This document shows, piece after piece, positions 24,093 to 36,543 of a DNA stretch of 64,000 nucleotides. The notes below the pieces were generated by a model that was not told the origin of the DNA, made no database searches, and saw only the letters and a list, made by a program, of their open reading frames with translations. Numbering within the stretch: position 1 is the first letter of the stretch; the number at the start of each line of letters is the position of its first letter. The DNA is taken from assembly GCA_037178675.1 (NCBI GenBank), contig JAYMGJ010000137.1, forward strand, positions 1 to 64,000. The letters run 5' to 3'. This DNA comes from Scleroderma bovista (taxonomy: Eukaryota; Basidiomycota; Agaricomycetes; Boletales; Sclerodermataceae). Made by a program: the position numbers and the translations under genes.

Positions 24093-24904
24093 ATGAGCCG
24101 CGGGGCACACGAGAGAATACTTTCGCAACTGGCCGCCTCTCCCAACGAGCTCGCGTCGGGCATTGCCCAATGCATCGAGGCCCTCCGCCTCGTGTCAGCC
24201 CTTCCTAGGGCCTACCCACTCATGGTCGAATACCCTGCCAACCCCAAATCGCCCACCATCAAGGCGTTCGGACGGGCACAGCTCGCCAGATTACCGCTTC
24301 GCGTGGGTCACCACTCCCTGCTATATGGCGATAGGCCGTGGTACTAATCAGCTCTTCGACGGCAATCGTCCTATCGCAGTCTGTAACCGCTATCATTAAA
24401 AGCTCCATGGGTCTCCCTGACAACGTGCGTGTTGTCTCCGCAACTTTCTACCGCGAAGACGGATCCATAGATCCATCCCGTGTCCTCCTCGACGACGACT
24501 CTTGGAAGGAACTGGTCCCGTATGTCCACACCCTCCACGTAGAGGACGATCGTCCTGCGTTCGTTCCGGGAACCTCCACGCCAAGCAAAGGAGGACTCAA
24601 CACGGGCGCGTCTGCTTTCGTGCCGAGCTCCAGCTCCATTTCAATCAGGACATTGGAGGGCACTCAGGTCAGCCTGCAGAACCTCCGAAACCTGTACTCC
24701 CCGAATTGTGAGTTTATTTTGTGCTTTTCGGGCCTTTTTGGGTATGTTAACCACGTGTCAGCACCGCCACCATCATCACCGTTTGCTATGTTGGACAACC
24801 ACTCTGTTTGAGTAATTTCAGTCGATGGAGCTACAACATCTAGGCAGGAAAGTAGGGACATACACGACAAAAATGTACCATCTACAATGACAGCATGTAC
24901 ATAA
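24093..24904 (+). CDS. Small conserved-looking hypothetical protein (206 aa)
   Basis: Three exons (24,093-24,302, 24,380-24,707, 24,822-24,904) join in phase into 206 residues. Intron 1 has a textbook branch site (gtactaatc) and ends cgcag. Intron 2 is gtgagt...ttcag. The protein starts MSRGAHERILSQLAASP, contains ALPRAYPLMVEYPANPK and VRVVSATFYREDGSID, then a Ser-rich region with two AFVP/FVP motifs and SIRTLEGTQVSLQNL, and ends MTACT. No signal peptide or membrane segment. Family not recognised. It starts 210 bp from ATPase B in divergent orientation. Exon 1 codons end mostly in C/G, as in a host gene rather than the repeats around it. Confidence 0.55.
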
Positions 24905-25058
24905 CAAAACAAGGACGGTGGAGCGAAAGATGAGTACTGAGACATACTAATACAATCAAGTATCTACAGAACGAAGACAAGCTGCAGGCCTAGGAATCCA
25001 CAGATCAAACAGACGACATCGCCGCTTCAAACTTGGCGTACACCGATGCTAAAGAAAA

Positions 25059-27224
25059 TCACCTCAGTCCGTAACGTGGCAGTGATCCACTAGCAAACGT
25101 ACCATGCAGCTGGAACTGCCCACCGGGCATAGCGCTAAATACGGAAACCAGCTTACCTAAAGCCCGCACAATGTCAGCTTCCCCCTGACCAGCGCCTAAT
25201 CCGGGGGGAAACGGCGATCCTGGGTTCGTAGAATAGATCGGCTGTCCCCGAACACGAAGGCGCGTAAGCTCTTCGTGTAATACAAAAAAGATGGCTCCAA
25301 AAGACGCCTGTCATGATTCGTCATTGTCATTGTCATCCAATGAGTAAGTATTATCTGAGCCTCATCGTGAAACTTACTATGCACATCGGATTCACCACCG
25401 CAAGGTCGTACAGCCCGTTGAGGCTTTGAACCGCACGCATAGCACTGTCGACACATCTCTTGTGAGATGTCGCGTTCGATGACATAAACGGGCGGTGAAG
25501 GGTGATCTGGGCAAGCGCAACAAGGTTTATCGTGAGGAGCAGCTGTCGCACAGAGGGTAGATTCCCGATGCCCGGTGAAACGGCAAGCGTTGTGGGATGC
25601 GGAAGTCCCGCGAAGAAGCTCTGCAACAAATGGTCCAATGAGTTCAACCGGTTCCGAAAATCAGGTGTCTGAGAAATCTGGGCATCTGGAGGGTGGTACA
25701 CTGTTAGCAGGTGGCAATTTACGTTGGACCTGCTCACCTCGGGAGTGCAAGGCAGCAAGAGACTGTGCCTCCCCAAGGAGAGCGCTCGCTCTCGCCTGTA
25801 GACCAGGCGCAGTCACTAGCTGGGGGTTGAAGTTCGGAGTAGACAAAAAGAGAGCAACCGTATCTCCGTAAGCAACGTTCTGGCCTGTATGCTCGAGGTC
25901 CTGAAATACACCATGAAGGAGCATCCAGACATAAGTAATGAATACCACACACATTTGATCCTGGCCAAGGTACGGTGATTCTCACCGCAGTGGCGACCAC
26001 CGGCGGCCCGGGATGGATCATTTCCAAGAACTTGACCAGGGAATATATCGTCCACCACGCGCCTGTACGCTCCTGTTCTTCGACCGCGTCTGAAGGCTGG
26101 GGAAGACGAGGATGGCAATTCGCTATGAAGTTGAACAGCCCAGCAACAGGTCCATCACTCGGCCGCATATGGAGCCCGAGTCCAACGGCCACTGCGATCG
26201 CTCCATTGGCATGGCACTGAGCGACGGGCGTCTGGTACACGCGATGAAAGTAGTACGCGAGGAGAACTTGAACTTGTAAGATCTGCATGTAGTACTGTGG
26301 GCCGAGCCTCGGATTGACGGCCGAAAACGACTCAGCGAGGGATTGCAGCGCGCGCGAGAGTAAAACGGACTCCGATGGGGAGGAAGATGACACTTGCTGC
26401 GCTGAGCTACCGGATGTCTGGGCCAAGTGCGAAGCAAACAGGGCTAGAGTGTCCCGTAGTGCAGGGATGACATTCTCAGGGTGTGCACGCAGTCGCCCAA
26501 GGTTAAGAAATACTCCCAAATCAATTGTGTAGAGGGATATGGCATCTATTCTGTAACGAAGACCGTTGTCAGAGCGTTGATAAACGGCTTCTGTGTGAAC
26601 AAGGTACGCACGCGTGCAAAATACCTCCAGAGGTTTCCTCTTGTGGCACTCGAGGGACCTGATCGAAGCCGAGACCGGAGGCATAGTTGCTGGATCCGTA
26701 CGTCGCTGTCACCAAAATTAGCCCGAGACTGGGGAAAATTAAGGTTGACTAAACTCACATGGTAGAAGATTTGCACTTGCAGGGGGCGACTGCGGTCTCT
26801 GGATGTAAGGGTCATGCAGAATGAGCGACGGGGTCGTGGTATCCGGGTTCTCTAGCTCCTGAACGCGAGCTTGCAGGCGCGCAATATCTTCTTCCAAAGT
26901 CAATGTACGCGGGCGACGACTTCCATCCGTGTATTCGCAATCCATCGCTCTGTCGCCCCGGATGCATTGTGTACATGTCGGTCGAGCACCGTCGCACCGC
27001 TAGTTTCGAAAACGATCAGCGTGAGATTGGGGGGAATAAAAAAATAATAGGCTTTACTACATACCATCTTCCTACGGCTACATACTCGGACGGACGCGGT
27101 CAGGGTCTCGGTCACCAAAGTCCAGTCCCAAGGAAGTGGCTCACCGACAAGAAAGGCAAGCTTTTCCTCGCTGCAGAGGCAGGCTTGGTGTGCCCCCAGA
27201 TGGGTCGGATGTTGAGCCGCTCAT
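25059..27224 (-). CDS. Zn2Cys6 fungal transcription factor
   Basis: Starts at ATG 27,222-27,224 (MSGSTSDPSGG). Two short introns split the zinc cluster. Joined, it reads C-X2-C-X6-C-X6-C-X2-C-X8-C with the basic core CRRRKMRCDG, the DNA-binding domain of fungal Zn2Cys6 regulators. A coiled-coil-like linker follows (LEEDIARLQARVQELEN, about 26,850-26,900). The long middle region (26,600-25,770) matches the fungal_trans pattern: QVQVLLAYYFHR, ANGAIAVAVGLGLHM, ERTGAWWTIYSLVKFLEMI. The C-terminal part has ITLHRPF and ends FASGSLPRYGLR at 25,059. It would act in the nucleus; no target genes can be inferred. Several introns of 45-60 nt. No break was noticed, but I did not verify every junction between 26,000 and 25,700. 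Confidence 0.85.
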
Positions 27225-28829
27225 GCTTGATCAATTGACTCGATCTCGATGCGTTGTAAAGTTGAATGTCCCTCCGATCGTCGGTCGTTGAGGCTATTAT
27301 ATACCGTGTACGCGTAGCCATCCTATAACATAAGAAAATTGATTGCATCCCAGAGCCACTGCACGGCAAGTATTCTTCCGAGGTTGACATGCTGACATAG
27401 GGGTACACATAACATGGCCTGCGTCACCGGAGATGAAGGCTCCGCGGTTTCTACGACTAGTCGAGCATCGATGAATATGACAAAGAAGCTGAGTAGATGG
27501 TGATCCGACGTGTATCAGAGCAGGGCGAACTGCCTTTGTCATCCAGGGGGAGATGTTGCAGCTAGTAGCTGCAGGACCTGACGAGGCTGTCCAGGAAAAC
27601 TGCTATATTCGGCACGAAAAGACGTGTTTACCCCCGCCACATGATGGCTTACACTTCGATTATGTATGTTCGAAGAGATGAGCGCCGACTGAGAATTGGG
27701 GACAGTTCTCACCTGCATGGTCGTCCTCGAAATAGACTGATGCGGATCGACAAGGCCTCACTCGTATCTATTTACCCCATGTTTTTTGGCCTCGGCCCCA
27801 TGCATCATGCACACCGGCCATTTGAAGATTTTCCGGTCGTCGATAGTGCATTGAAAATGTCAAAATGATAGTTGTACATAGATTTGAAGCTTAAAATTAT
27901 TGTTGTGTTCAAATTTTAAGGAGATTACTGTAAAATGTGACAGTAAAATTTTAAAATTATCATTTAACGGCCGAAAAATCTTGAAATTCCCCATGATGCT
28001 CATCGTCTTCGGGATACATACTATCGAAATTTGCCGCCTACCTCGGTCGCTTGTCCGTCGCAGTGTTGTCTGTGTCGAATGCGAGCTACCAGTCGCAGTG
28101 TCGCACCATCAAGAACTAGATAGTACTGCCTTATTTCTTTAGCTTTGCAGCCTCACGTGGCTAGGTTGGCAGCAACGATTCGAAAGGCGTGGGGTCGCGA
28201 TGTGGAAGCGCTGCTATATTCCAATACCCCATCAACATCATCGCCACCTTCCGGTGCGAGTACCTCCGGTATTCTGGACTTCTCAGAAGGTGCGACGAAT
28301 GATCATGGGGTACGAGTGCCTGTATCAAAGACTCAAACTTATCGATTTCAGCTCGAGTGCGGGCATACTAATCCGTATGTATGATTGTCGGCAATCAACC
28401 ACCCTCGGAGGTGCTTCTCCCGGATATAGCTTTCCCAAAACGAAACGACGTACTGTGGTGGTGCAACGATAATAGATGGCCGTCGCGATAACTGCATCAT
28501 ATCCATCATGTGCATGAACTCGACGTCGTGTTCTTCCAGCAGGAAGCCACACCAAACGCGCATTTACGACCGCCGTATGCCTTGAAACGCACAATGTCGC
28601 GTGGCGGCCTGGGGGTGCTGGTTTAGTGACACCCCCGTGCCTCGTGTTCACGGAGCTCAAGGCTGTAATGGTGCGCACTAGTCTGGAGCTCATTGCGTAC
28701 GTCTTCCCAAATGCACCGCTGCTGTGCTTTGTAAGTGCTTACTCCCACCACCTTCAACACTTCCGTCATAAACATCACCGTCTTTGTCATTCCACATCAA
28801 GCAAAGCGTCTTCGTCAGTCTGCTAAACC
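27225..28829. other. 1.6 kb without a supported gene
   Basis: Upstream of the divergent Zn2Cys6 factor and the proline-rich gene. Contains an AT-rich patch (27,860-27,990). A 79-codon frame at 28,145-28,384 follows a tttgcag acceptor-like site and could be an exon, but nothing supports it further. Promoters of both neighbours probably lie here. Confidence 0.35.
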
Positions 28830-30428
28830 ATGTCCGAATACCCCGACTTGAACTATTCACCGCCAAATTCAAGGGGTGACATTCGAATCGACACGAGCTT
28901 CACCCACCCACACAGTATTGGCCGGGACTTCCTCGGAGAGTCCTCTCGAGATCGATACTCCCGCCAAGGCTCTCAGACGCAACCGCGCGGCGCACGAGAC
29001 GTCAACGGCGTACGAGACGTCACATGGATATCGACCTCCCACTCTCAGATCCCCTCCGTTCATACTCCACAGACGCCGCGGTACATACCTCCGCCTGCAT
29101 TTCAGCAGGTGCGAGCACCTACACCTGTGCTGCCCCGGTCTGCACCGACCTTGTCGGACTCAGAGGTGGATTACTTTAACGTGACTGTGGAGGAGGGGCA
29201 TGACGAATTTGAGCATGAAGGTCATGGGTACGGGTTTAGCGAAGTAGCGCCAGCCTACCCCCATGTCAAGCATGAAAAGAGGAATCTAGTAGGGGGGTTC
29301 GTCAGTGGGTTGAGGCGACTCCCCAAGGTGATGTCGAGGAGTCGGTTAAAGGATCATGGAAAGCTGGGACGGCCAGGGCCGCCGAGTGCCGCAAGTACCG
29401 CAGATACTGGCAGGGCAACCTTGGGGCGGTACCAGCCCCCTTTGGAACCTATTCCAAAGGCAGACTCGGACGACATTCCAGACGTCGAACGGCTCGAGTC
29501 CCCTGCCCGGGTTGCGTCTGACTCTCCGCAGCGCTTAATTCTCTCTGCAGACGAGAACTCCTATGACCAGGACCGTAGTCAATCGTCAGGTGTTCTTTCT
29601 TCAGGCGAGCCTCGAACACATTCCGACATCAATACATCCATCTCCAGTCAGGGCTTTGGGCAGAACATATCTGATCCCATTGCGATCTCCACTCCTATCC
29701 TTGCAGAACCACGCCCGTCTGCAGACTTTGCAAAGATGGAGCCACCACCTCGGCCCCCTCCGGAAGAATCCGTTGCATCACAGCTCGCTCGGATACGCAG
29801 GTTTTTCCGTGACCTGAATGGTCTTCCCTGGATTGCCCCCAGAGATATTTCAGAGGCGTATGTCCCTGGGCAGTCACCCTCCCGACGGAGATACAGCCGG
29901 CAAACACAGCCCAAACCGCCCGTATCATGGTATATGCCGCGCAACAATCGTCCCCTCGACCTCCTCGCTGGCCCCTCGACGACGGGTCTTCTCCCGTCAC
30001 ACCAGTCCCCCCAACAACCACCACCTCAGACACCTCAGTTCGTTCTTGGATCGAATACAAACCTCTTCTTTGCGCATCACCCTCCCGGGGGAGGTGGGGG
30101 AGGAAGCGGAAGTGGAGGTTCGCGTTCGCCTACACACGAGGGTCCACTTTCTACCGATAGTCACGGCAGCCAGGGCCCGCCCGGCGGGGTATGGGGCCCT
30201 GCGTACGTTGCAACACCTTTGTTCGTTTATCCGTCTGGTCTGCCGCAACCGGGCACCAACGCCTCGGGAGGAAGTCATGCTAATGGCATTAATGGGGTGC
30301 CAGACACCCAGATGCCCCGTCCTGTTTACTTGGTAGCTTCGTCGCCACCACAGTTCATGGACCAAGGGCAGGCTTCGCGGACATTCGCACCGCAGCATCC
30401 TTCTGGGCTGCGGACAGCAGTTATGTGA
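28830..30428 (+). CDS. Proline/serine-rich conserved basidiomycete protein of unknown function (532 aa)
   Basis: One uninterrupted exon from ATG 28,830 (MSEYPDLNYSPPN) to the stop at 30,428. Mostly disordered, rich in Pro, Ser and Gly. Three ordered islands stand out: NLVGGFVSGLRRLPKVM (about residues 151-167), the helix SQLARIRRFFRDLNGLPWI (about 320-338), and VWGPAYVATPLFVYPSG near the C-terminus. A poly-Gly/Ser run (GGGGGGSGSGG) lies near residue 425. Similar island patterns occur in uncharacterised Agaricomycete proteins, as far as I recall; no enzymatic motif is visible. GC-rich codon use and the long open frame mark it as a host gene. It is 304 bp upstream of PEX3 on the same strand. 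Confidence 0.8.
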   Translation: MSEYPDLNYSPPNSRGDIRIDTSFTHPHSIGRDFLGESSRDRYSRQGSQTQPRGARDVNGVRDVTWISTSHSQIPSVHTPQTPRYIPPPAFQQVRAPTPVLPRSAPTLSDSEVDYFNVTVEEGHDEFEHEGHGYGFSEVAPAYPHVKHEKRNLVGGFVSGLRRLPKVMSRSRLKDHGKLGRPGPPSAASTADTGRATLGRYQPPLEPIPKADSDDIPDVERLESPARVASDSPQRLILSADENSYDQDRSQSSGVLSSGEPRTHSDINTSISSQGFGQNISDPIAISTPILAEPRPSADFAKMEPPPRPPPEESVASQLARIRRFFRDLNGLPWIAPRDISEAYVPGQSPSRRRYSRQTQPKPPVSWYMPRNNRPLDLLAGPSTTGLLPSHQSPQQPPPQTPQFVLGSNTNLFFAHHPPGGGGGGSGSGGSRSPTHEGPLSTDSHGSQGPPGGVWGPAYVATPLFVYPSGLPQPGTNASGGSHANGINGVPDTQMPRPVYLVASSPPQFMDQGQASRTFAPQHPSGLRTAVM

Positions 30429-30731
30429 TATCCTGTCTCTCCTTTGAGATGGAGGTGTGTGGCGTGCTCTTTAGTAACCATGGTCGAGTCAGTGTTCATA
30501 AGTGTCGACCTCTGCAATCAGCTCCGATCTCAAAATACAGTCAGCCATTTTATTTCTCTGAGATTATTAGACTGGGAGGTTTGATACCTGCATGATTTCT
30601 GAACATGGCCTGGAGGATAAGGGTTGTGTGATCGCCCTACAATATGTTATACCTACTCTTATTACGTAATCCAATCTTGGTGTTGCTTTTGGGTGGAACA
30701 AGTTGACCACCACACAGGCTTTCTCGCCGAC

Positions 30732-33117
30732 ATGTTCGACTCATTGAAGCGTTATGTGTACGACCGGCGACTCGGATTGCTTGATGCTACCCTAACTATG
30801 GGAACTACATATGCAGCCACTGCATACATGCGTGCAAGATTGGAAGACATGAAGGAGAATGTCGTGAGGCAAAAGATGGCAAAAGAAAGGTCAGCTCCCC
30901 ATTTCAGATCTAGTTGTGCACATTTTTCCACACGGAAAGGGATGGCTGACGACTCTGGTGCTGGTGTGAATATCCAGCCTTCGGCGACGCTTTCAGGCGA
31001 CTCACGACGATGCCTGCTACACAACCATGGCTCTCATACCCACCCTCGCCACTCAGATTCTTGAAGAGATGGACGTCGAGGCACTCACGAAAGAGCTCCA
31101 GTCACTTTCCGGTGCTTCAAGCGCACGCTCACCTCCCCGTCCACCTCCACCAGTACAGTATTTGCAGCCGGCGTCGGATACAAGTTCAGTCTCAGATGCA
31201 CAATCGGAAGCTGGCTCGGTATCCTTGTCATCTTACTCTGGCTCAGGGCATGAGGGGGATCGTGCATCTGTGTTTGGTTCCGGAAGCTGGGTCGAGCACA
31301 TGTCCTCTTCACAAAGTTCTCATGCTCCACGGAACCTGTTTGCATCATCCGGAAGCCAGCTTTCCGATTCAACCATATCCACTAGCTCTTCTTTCAGTCA
31401 AAATACCCACTCCGATGCTGGTTCTGCCTCGTCCTCGAGTAAGAAGAAGAAGGCGGAGTTGTGGAAGGAGGTAAAGAATCTGAGTAGGCACCTCTTTTAT
31501 TGATTGTCGCGTTAATGCCATTAATCGCGTCCTAGCGCTAACACGCGCATTGACGACGCTTTACACGACTACATTACTTAGCCTTCTGACCACGGTACAA
31601 GTCACCCTCCTTGCTCGGTGTCGGTATATTGCCTCGGTCCAAGCATCGGAGCGTGCTGAGCGTGCACATGACCAGATGCTCCGGCTCTCTCTTACTAGTA
31701 TTCTCGCAAGGGAAGCGATCGCGAGAGTCGTCGATATCGAAGCACTGTGTCCGAAATGGCTGATAGAAGAGGAGGACGTGGACGATGAAGACGCGAAAGA
31801 AGATGTGTCTGAAGTAACACAAATGCGATATCTAACCTTGTCTTGGTGGATACTGCATGTAGGATGGAAAGATGTCGCCGCTAGGGTCAGGGGTGCAGTA
31901 GAGACCGTATTCGACAGGTGAGTGTCTTTTTTACGCTCAAAGCACCTCGGCAAAGATGGTACTATGCGGAGACTTCCTATATGCAACACCCATCCAAACA
32001 ACTGTTGTTCATATAGAACCGCCACGTAGCACAAATGTACACGGTGTCATGCATTTCTGTTGTCTTTGCATGGTACCATGGGTTGGCTATTCCTCTTGTG
32101 CCTTTGTTGCCGTTCATGATCAATCGTGCTGACCAAGCCCTGACCCTACCGCGTTCATGTACGAAGCGTGTCGCTTCGAGCAAAACTTTCGTGTTCAGAA
32201 TTACATGAACTCATCCTCGATGTGCGAAGACATGTGGAACTGGTTGGGGTACGAGAACATCCTCATCCTAGGTACGGTGTTTGCTGCACTGCCATCGGAA
32301 TATGTTCTGCTCACCATGACTTCCCTTTTGTTATGCATTGACTCAGGTTCATGTCGTCGCTCCTTCCTCCAACACCTGAAACGACCGCACATGTCTGGCA
32401 CGAGGAGGGGCACTCCCTATGCCTACCTTAGAACCTCACCGCGACCGTACAAAAATCAACGGAAAGAAGACAGCGCAAGCTGATACATCAGACTCAATAG
32501 ACGTTCAGAATGGTACTTCTCCTGCAACAGCAATTGACATAACGAGCCCAAGACCCCGGGTGATTGATATCTCTTCTCCTGCACACGAAGACTCCCACCA
32601 AGGATCGGTACTACTGAGTTCGCTGGAGTCGGACCCCCGGTTTATATCTTTACTTGCAGAAACGCAAGCCTACCTCTCTGGGCCCAATTTTGCGTACGCG
32701 CTCACGTGTGCACTGGACCGTGCTACGGGTGTGCTGATAGACGGCTTACGTGCACGTGTGTTCGTGAACGCCGGAAGTGCTGTCAATGCTGCCGAAGGGG
32801 ATGCAGGCGAGCATCGCGATAGGGATAGACATGAAACTAGTGAAGTTATCAATGCCGATGCTGAGGCGCCTGAGGAGTTGAAGATCCGACTTGTGGGTTT
32901 ACTTCCCGGTCTCGCGCGGTGGAGCCAGCTCGCTCTGAATTCGACACCCAACGAACTCGTCGATGTGGGTCCCCATTATTGTTCTTCTACAGTAACCTTC
33001 CTGACTTGACCCATGGCTTTGTATTCTGTGTAGAACATTATGGCGGTCCGGGAAGTATCTGCGCTGGAAGCTATCCTCATCTCTGATTATCAAGGCCGTT
33101 ATCCCCCGATTGCATGA
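30732..33117 (+). CDS. PEX3: Peroxisomal biogenesis factor 3 (Pex3)
   Basis: Starts MFDSLKRYVYDRRLGLLDA at 30,732, the Pex3 N-terminus that inserts into the peroxisomal membrane. Intron 1 (30,893-30,978) joins the frame as AKESLRRRFQATHDD, followed by ALIPTLATQILEEMDVEALT, a Pex3 hallmark. A serine-rich insert and KKKKAELWKEVKNL follow. After an intron come a hydrophobic segment (TTTLLSLLTTVQVTLLARCRY) and LTLSWWILHVGW. The C-terminal exons contain PTPETTAHVWHEEG and GLARWSQLALNSTPNELVD. The last intron (from 32,961, ending tgtag) leads to a short exon ending YPPIA at 33,117. Pex3 docks Pex19 and membrane-protein cargo on peroxisomes. At least six exons; no break seen. Confidence 0.9.
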
Positions 33118-33455
33118 GTATTTTTCAATCCATCTGTACTCTTCAATTATGTATTGTGATCGTAGTTGTGTGGTCAGGGGTATCGTAGGGCTTGTAACAT
33201 TGTTATTCAACGTCCAAACAGTAATAATTGCTAACGCAGTATCAGTCCCGCTATTCATGTACATGACTCGGCCTCTATCACAGCATCTAAGTCGAGCTGA
33301 TTCTGCACTGGATGATGCTGTTAAGGTTTGCCTGTTTCATAGTTATTTTGTGCTATCACTTGCTGCAAACTGGTGTTTTTTTATGCCAATAGTACAGTCA
33401 GGATATCATACAATGAACCAAGCCGAGTTACATGCATATGTACACGGTAACACCA
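33118..33455. other. Intergenic region between convergent PEX3 and transporter genes
   Basis: AT-rich 3'-flanking sequence of two convergent genes. No coding feature is supported. Confidence 0.4.
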
Positions 33456-36036
33456 TCAAAGTGTGTACCTAAATTTCTCTTCGTTAAACATTTCACTGCA
33501 GCTCCTGCCGGAAGTCTCCTCCACCTGTCTTTCAAGCTCATCTTTGCGAGCGTTCAGCCGCATATATGCTAGCGCTACGATAGGAATAACTAGCATTCCC
33601 ATCACTATGAACATGATTTCAATCCCGACTGTAAGTCAGATGAGTCTGTAATCATGGAGATATGGACTGATTGACACACATCCCAGAATGTAGCGTGGTG
33701 CATCTTGCGTACGGAAAATATTCGACGCAATCGCTCCCCCAAAGTTACCCATGGTAATCACTAGTGCCATGCCTACCGCACGTTTGTATTTTCCTTCGAG
33801 GTTGTTCGCAGCCCTTCAAGTCAAGAATAGCGTTGGACGATTGTTGTAGCACCCTCTCTGATCGTGACCCACCATATTATAGGACCTGTCCCTGCGGTAT
33901 AGCCCCCAGCCACACACCAGAACGTCCCAAAGTATTTGACACCAGATGGAGCATCGGTAATGTTAATGATATATCCGATGAGATTAATTAACTGCGCAGC
34001 GAATATGAATGGTGAACGCAACTTCTTCTTATCGGAAAAGTATGCAAAGACCCCAAGGATCATGACTAGGTAAGTTGTCAAAACGATAGTTTGAGATTGA
34101 TAATAAGCGACTCACCAGCGAGTACATATGGTGGAACAGTAAGCAGTTGACTTGTCGATGTGCTGTACCCAAAGCTTCCAGTAGTCAGTATGGACAACAG
34201 ACCAATGTACTAAGCATACTTGTTTATAATAGTCCTACAACGTAGTGGGTTATTAATTCGCGCATCTGAGTCTGCTAGGCTCACGGAAGAAAGTATGTAA
34301 TTCCATATACTTCATTTCCGTTAGAACCGATCTACAAGTTGTTGCCAAAATGACTCACAGGGTACTAATGCCGACATTTGTATAAGGGACAATGCCCATA
34401 CCTGTGCACCGAGGTCAGTTAACCTCTATAAGATAGACTAACTACACACCTGCCAGTCCGTAAATGCAGCTCGTATTTGTGCGCCCATGTCACCTCTGTT
34501 GTCAACTTGCGAAAATTCTGCAGCGTGAAATCATAGTCATGTAATTTGAATGTGTCAAAAGTGCAGATCGATGATTACCGCGTCGCTGAATGATGAGTTG
34601 TTTCTCTTCTGGTGTCAGAAATTTCGCGGAGGAGGGATAATCCACCATCACTATGTTGCTGGTCTCAAAGCTGTTCCGTTCGCAGGGGACTAGCATACCG
34701 AATATTGCAATGAAGCCCACTAGGACTGTAACCAAGCCGTCAAGGATCTAAACCAATCTTCGGTATGTGAGTTGACCCGATGGAGGCCCGGATGACATAC
34801 AAAGATCCAAGACCAGCCTTGAAGCCCTCCAGTCCCGTGCATAAAATTAATACCGTACGCCAACAGGCCTGAGAATGCACCTTCAAGCTAGAAGGTGAGT
34901 ACCATGCTGAACTGGCAAGATTATTGGGGTTAGAGTCACCTGAAGATGTAGCTGCTCCGAGGAAGATGGCAAAGCGGCGCTGCAACATATACTTCGGATA
35001 CCACATTGTAAGGCTCAACAATGCATATCAGGAGAAAAAGAGGCGACCAGTCGAAGCAATACTCACTAGTATGCAACTCCTGGATAAAAGCCACTTTCTG
35101 CGATCCCGAGACAAAAGCGCACAGCAGCCAATTGAGGGTATCTGCAGCTCCATGAGAAAAGGTGGTGCAGGTCCTGCATCACTGCTCACGTCTTTACAAA
35201 GCCCATGAGTATCCTTGACCCAGGTTGGTGAATTAGCGGAGTAATAAGGGGATCCCACGTACATAACAATACCCCAAAGGATCTGCCATCGCAAAGGATG
35301 AACTACAGCAACTAACATAACGGAGAGAAGACTTACCATGATCCCAGCGAGCCATCTTTGGTGCATTTCAACAGGCAATTCTGAGAAAATGAAGGTGCCT
35401 ACTCACTTAGATGGAGAAACAAACTGGATCACGATGCTTGTAATGTCAAGACAGTCATCACAGCTATTTGATATGAACATACTTGCATGGGGATTCAAAA
35501 ATTGCAAAGGACTGGAAAATAGGTGGGTATATTGCACTTTGGATGGCCAGTGACTCACTATGAAAAAAACAGTCTGTAAAGATGACGATAGTTACAGGAA
35601 GGAGATTCCATCAGTCTTCGAACCCACCAAAGCAATATTGTATTGATTCCCAGTAAGGTCGAGCTGCGTGGTCAATCCAGCGAGCTTAGCATTTCCTAAG
35701 AAAATGATTAGAATCTATACTGAGATATAGCATGCAACTCCCGATTCTCACCAATATTCCCTGCGAATCCCAAATGTTGGTGATCATCTTCCAAGGATGA
35801 CAGATCATAGACTTACCACGGTCCATGAAACAAAGCAAGTACATCAGAGCTATCATAGGCATGAGTCGGAGATCGACTTTGCGCCATAAACGGGATTCTT
35901 GCTTGCGGTCAAACACAACGCAAGGAAGTGGGACTCCAAGGGGTGGGTCATACCCTTCCTCAGGTTTACCGTCAGCAATCTCGTGCTGGCATTTATCAGG
36001 ATATGGCCCTTTCCCTGGAAGCGGCAATTGGGACAT
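33456..36036 (-). CDS. MFS permease, Dal5/allantoate-nicotinate (anion:cation symporter) type
   Basis: Multi-exon gene read from ATG 36,036 (MSQLPLPGKG). The cytoplasmic N-terminus is followed by WRKVDLRLMPMIALMYLLCFMDRG. A 9 nt exon (35,752-35,760) and the next exon complete the family signature RGNIGNAKLAGL. Further hallmarks: MWYPKYMLQRRFAIFLGAAT (about 34,970-35,010), EGAFSGLLAYGINFMHGTGGL, GWSWIF, LDGLVTVLVGFIAIF, and the loop SSAKFLTPEEKQLIIQRR. The last helix GIEIMFIVMGMLVIPIVALA is followed by a charged tail ending at 33,456. Such permeases import allantoate, nicotinate, biotin precursors or similar anions at the plasma membrane; the substrate here is unknown. At least ten introns. 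No break seen in the parts checked. Confidence 0.82.
35752..35760 (-). other. 9 nt micro-exon of the MFS gene
   Basis: Minus-strand ggaatattg lies between an acceptor (tcgcag) and a donor (gtgaga). Adding it joins CFMDRG to NAKLAGL as the conserved RGNIGNA motif in phase. Skipping it would delete three conserved residues. Confidence 0.7.
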
Positions 36037-36543
36037 GGGTGAAGAAGGGAGACACCTTGCGCCAGCATTGGATGCCAGTTTAAAAGCCGTTCAGCAGATA
36101 ACAGTTCCCCTTCTAATCACCGATGGAGGGGGCTAACCATTAGCGCAATATGCTTAGGCTATGCACTCTAACTTCACCAGATAGGCTCATCCGCAAAGTT
36201 ACTGGGGTGACTACTGTCGTCCGAGATCAAAGACTGCGTAGTGGTGACAATCATCTTGGGTTCGTGGTCATGGCCATGGTGGGCGCTGGTGATGGTGGGG
36301 TACTTCCGTGATGATCTCGTATTGGTAGTTGTCATTGTCGCATTGGTGGTGATAATCGGCGCTGGTAATAGCAGTCCATCTGCAAATTTACCTGAAGGAA
36401 TGGGCATGAAATGTCAACCTCCGTTTGGAAGGACATGCTGTAAGACAACTTTTCCGCTCGGTTAGACGCTCGTAGGCCAATGAGAGGGCTCCGTCAAGTA
36501 CAAGAGACTGTCAAACAGCCGTCCCGCTTGTTGTGTTGTGCAG
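36037..36543. other. Upstream region of the MFS gene up to the Ty3 LTR
   Basis: No gene is supported. 36,230-36,370 is a GTGGT/ATTGG-rich stretch resembling 20,170-20,400. The MFS promoter is expected near 36,040-36,200. Confidence 0.35.

Noticed and set aside
28145..28693. Short frames on both strands between the Zn2Cys6 factor and the proline-rich gene
   Set aside because: Isolated, under 125 codons, overlapping on both strands, with no family resemblance; kept only as a note in the intergenic entry.
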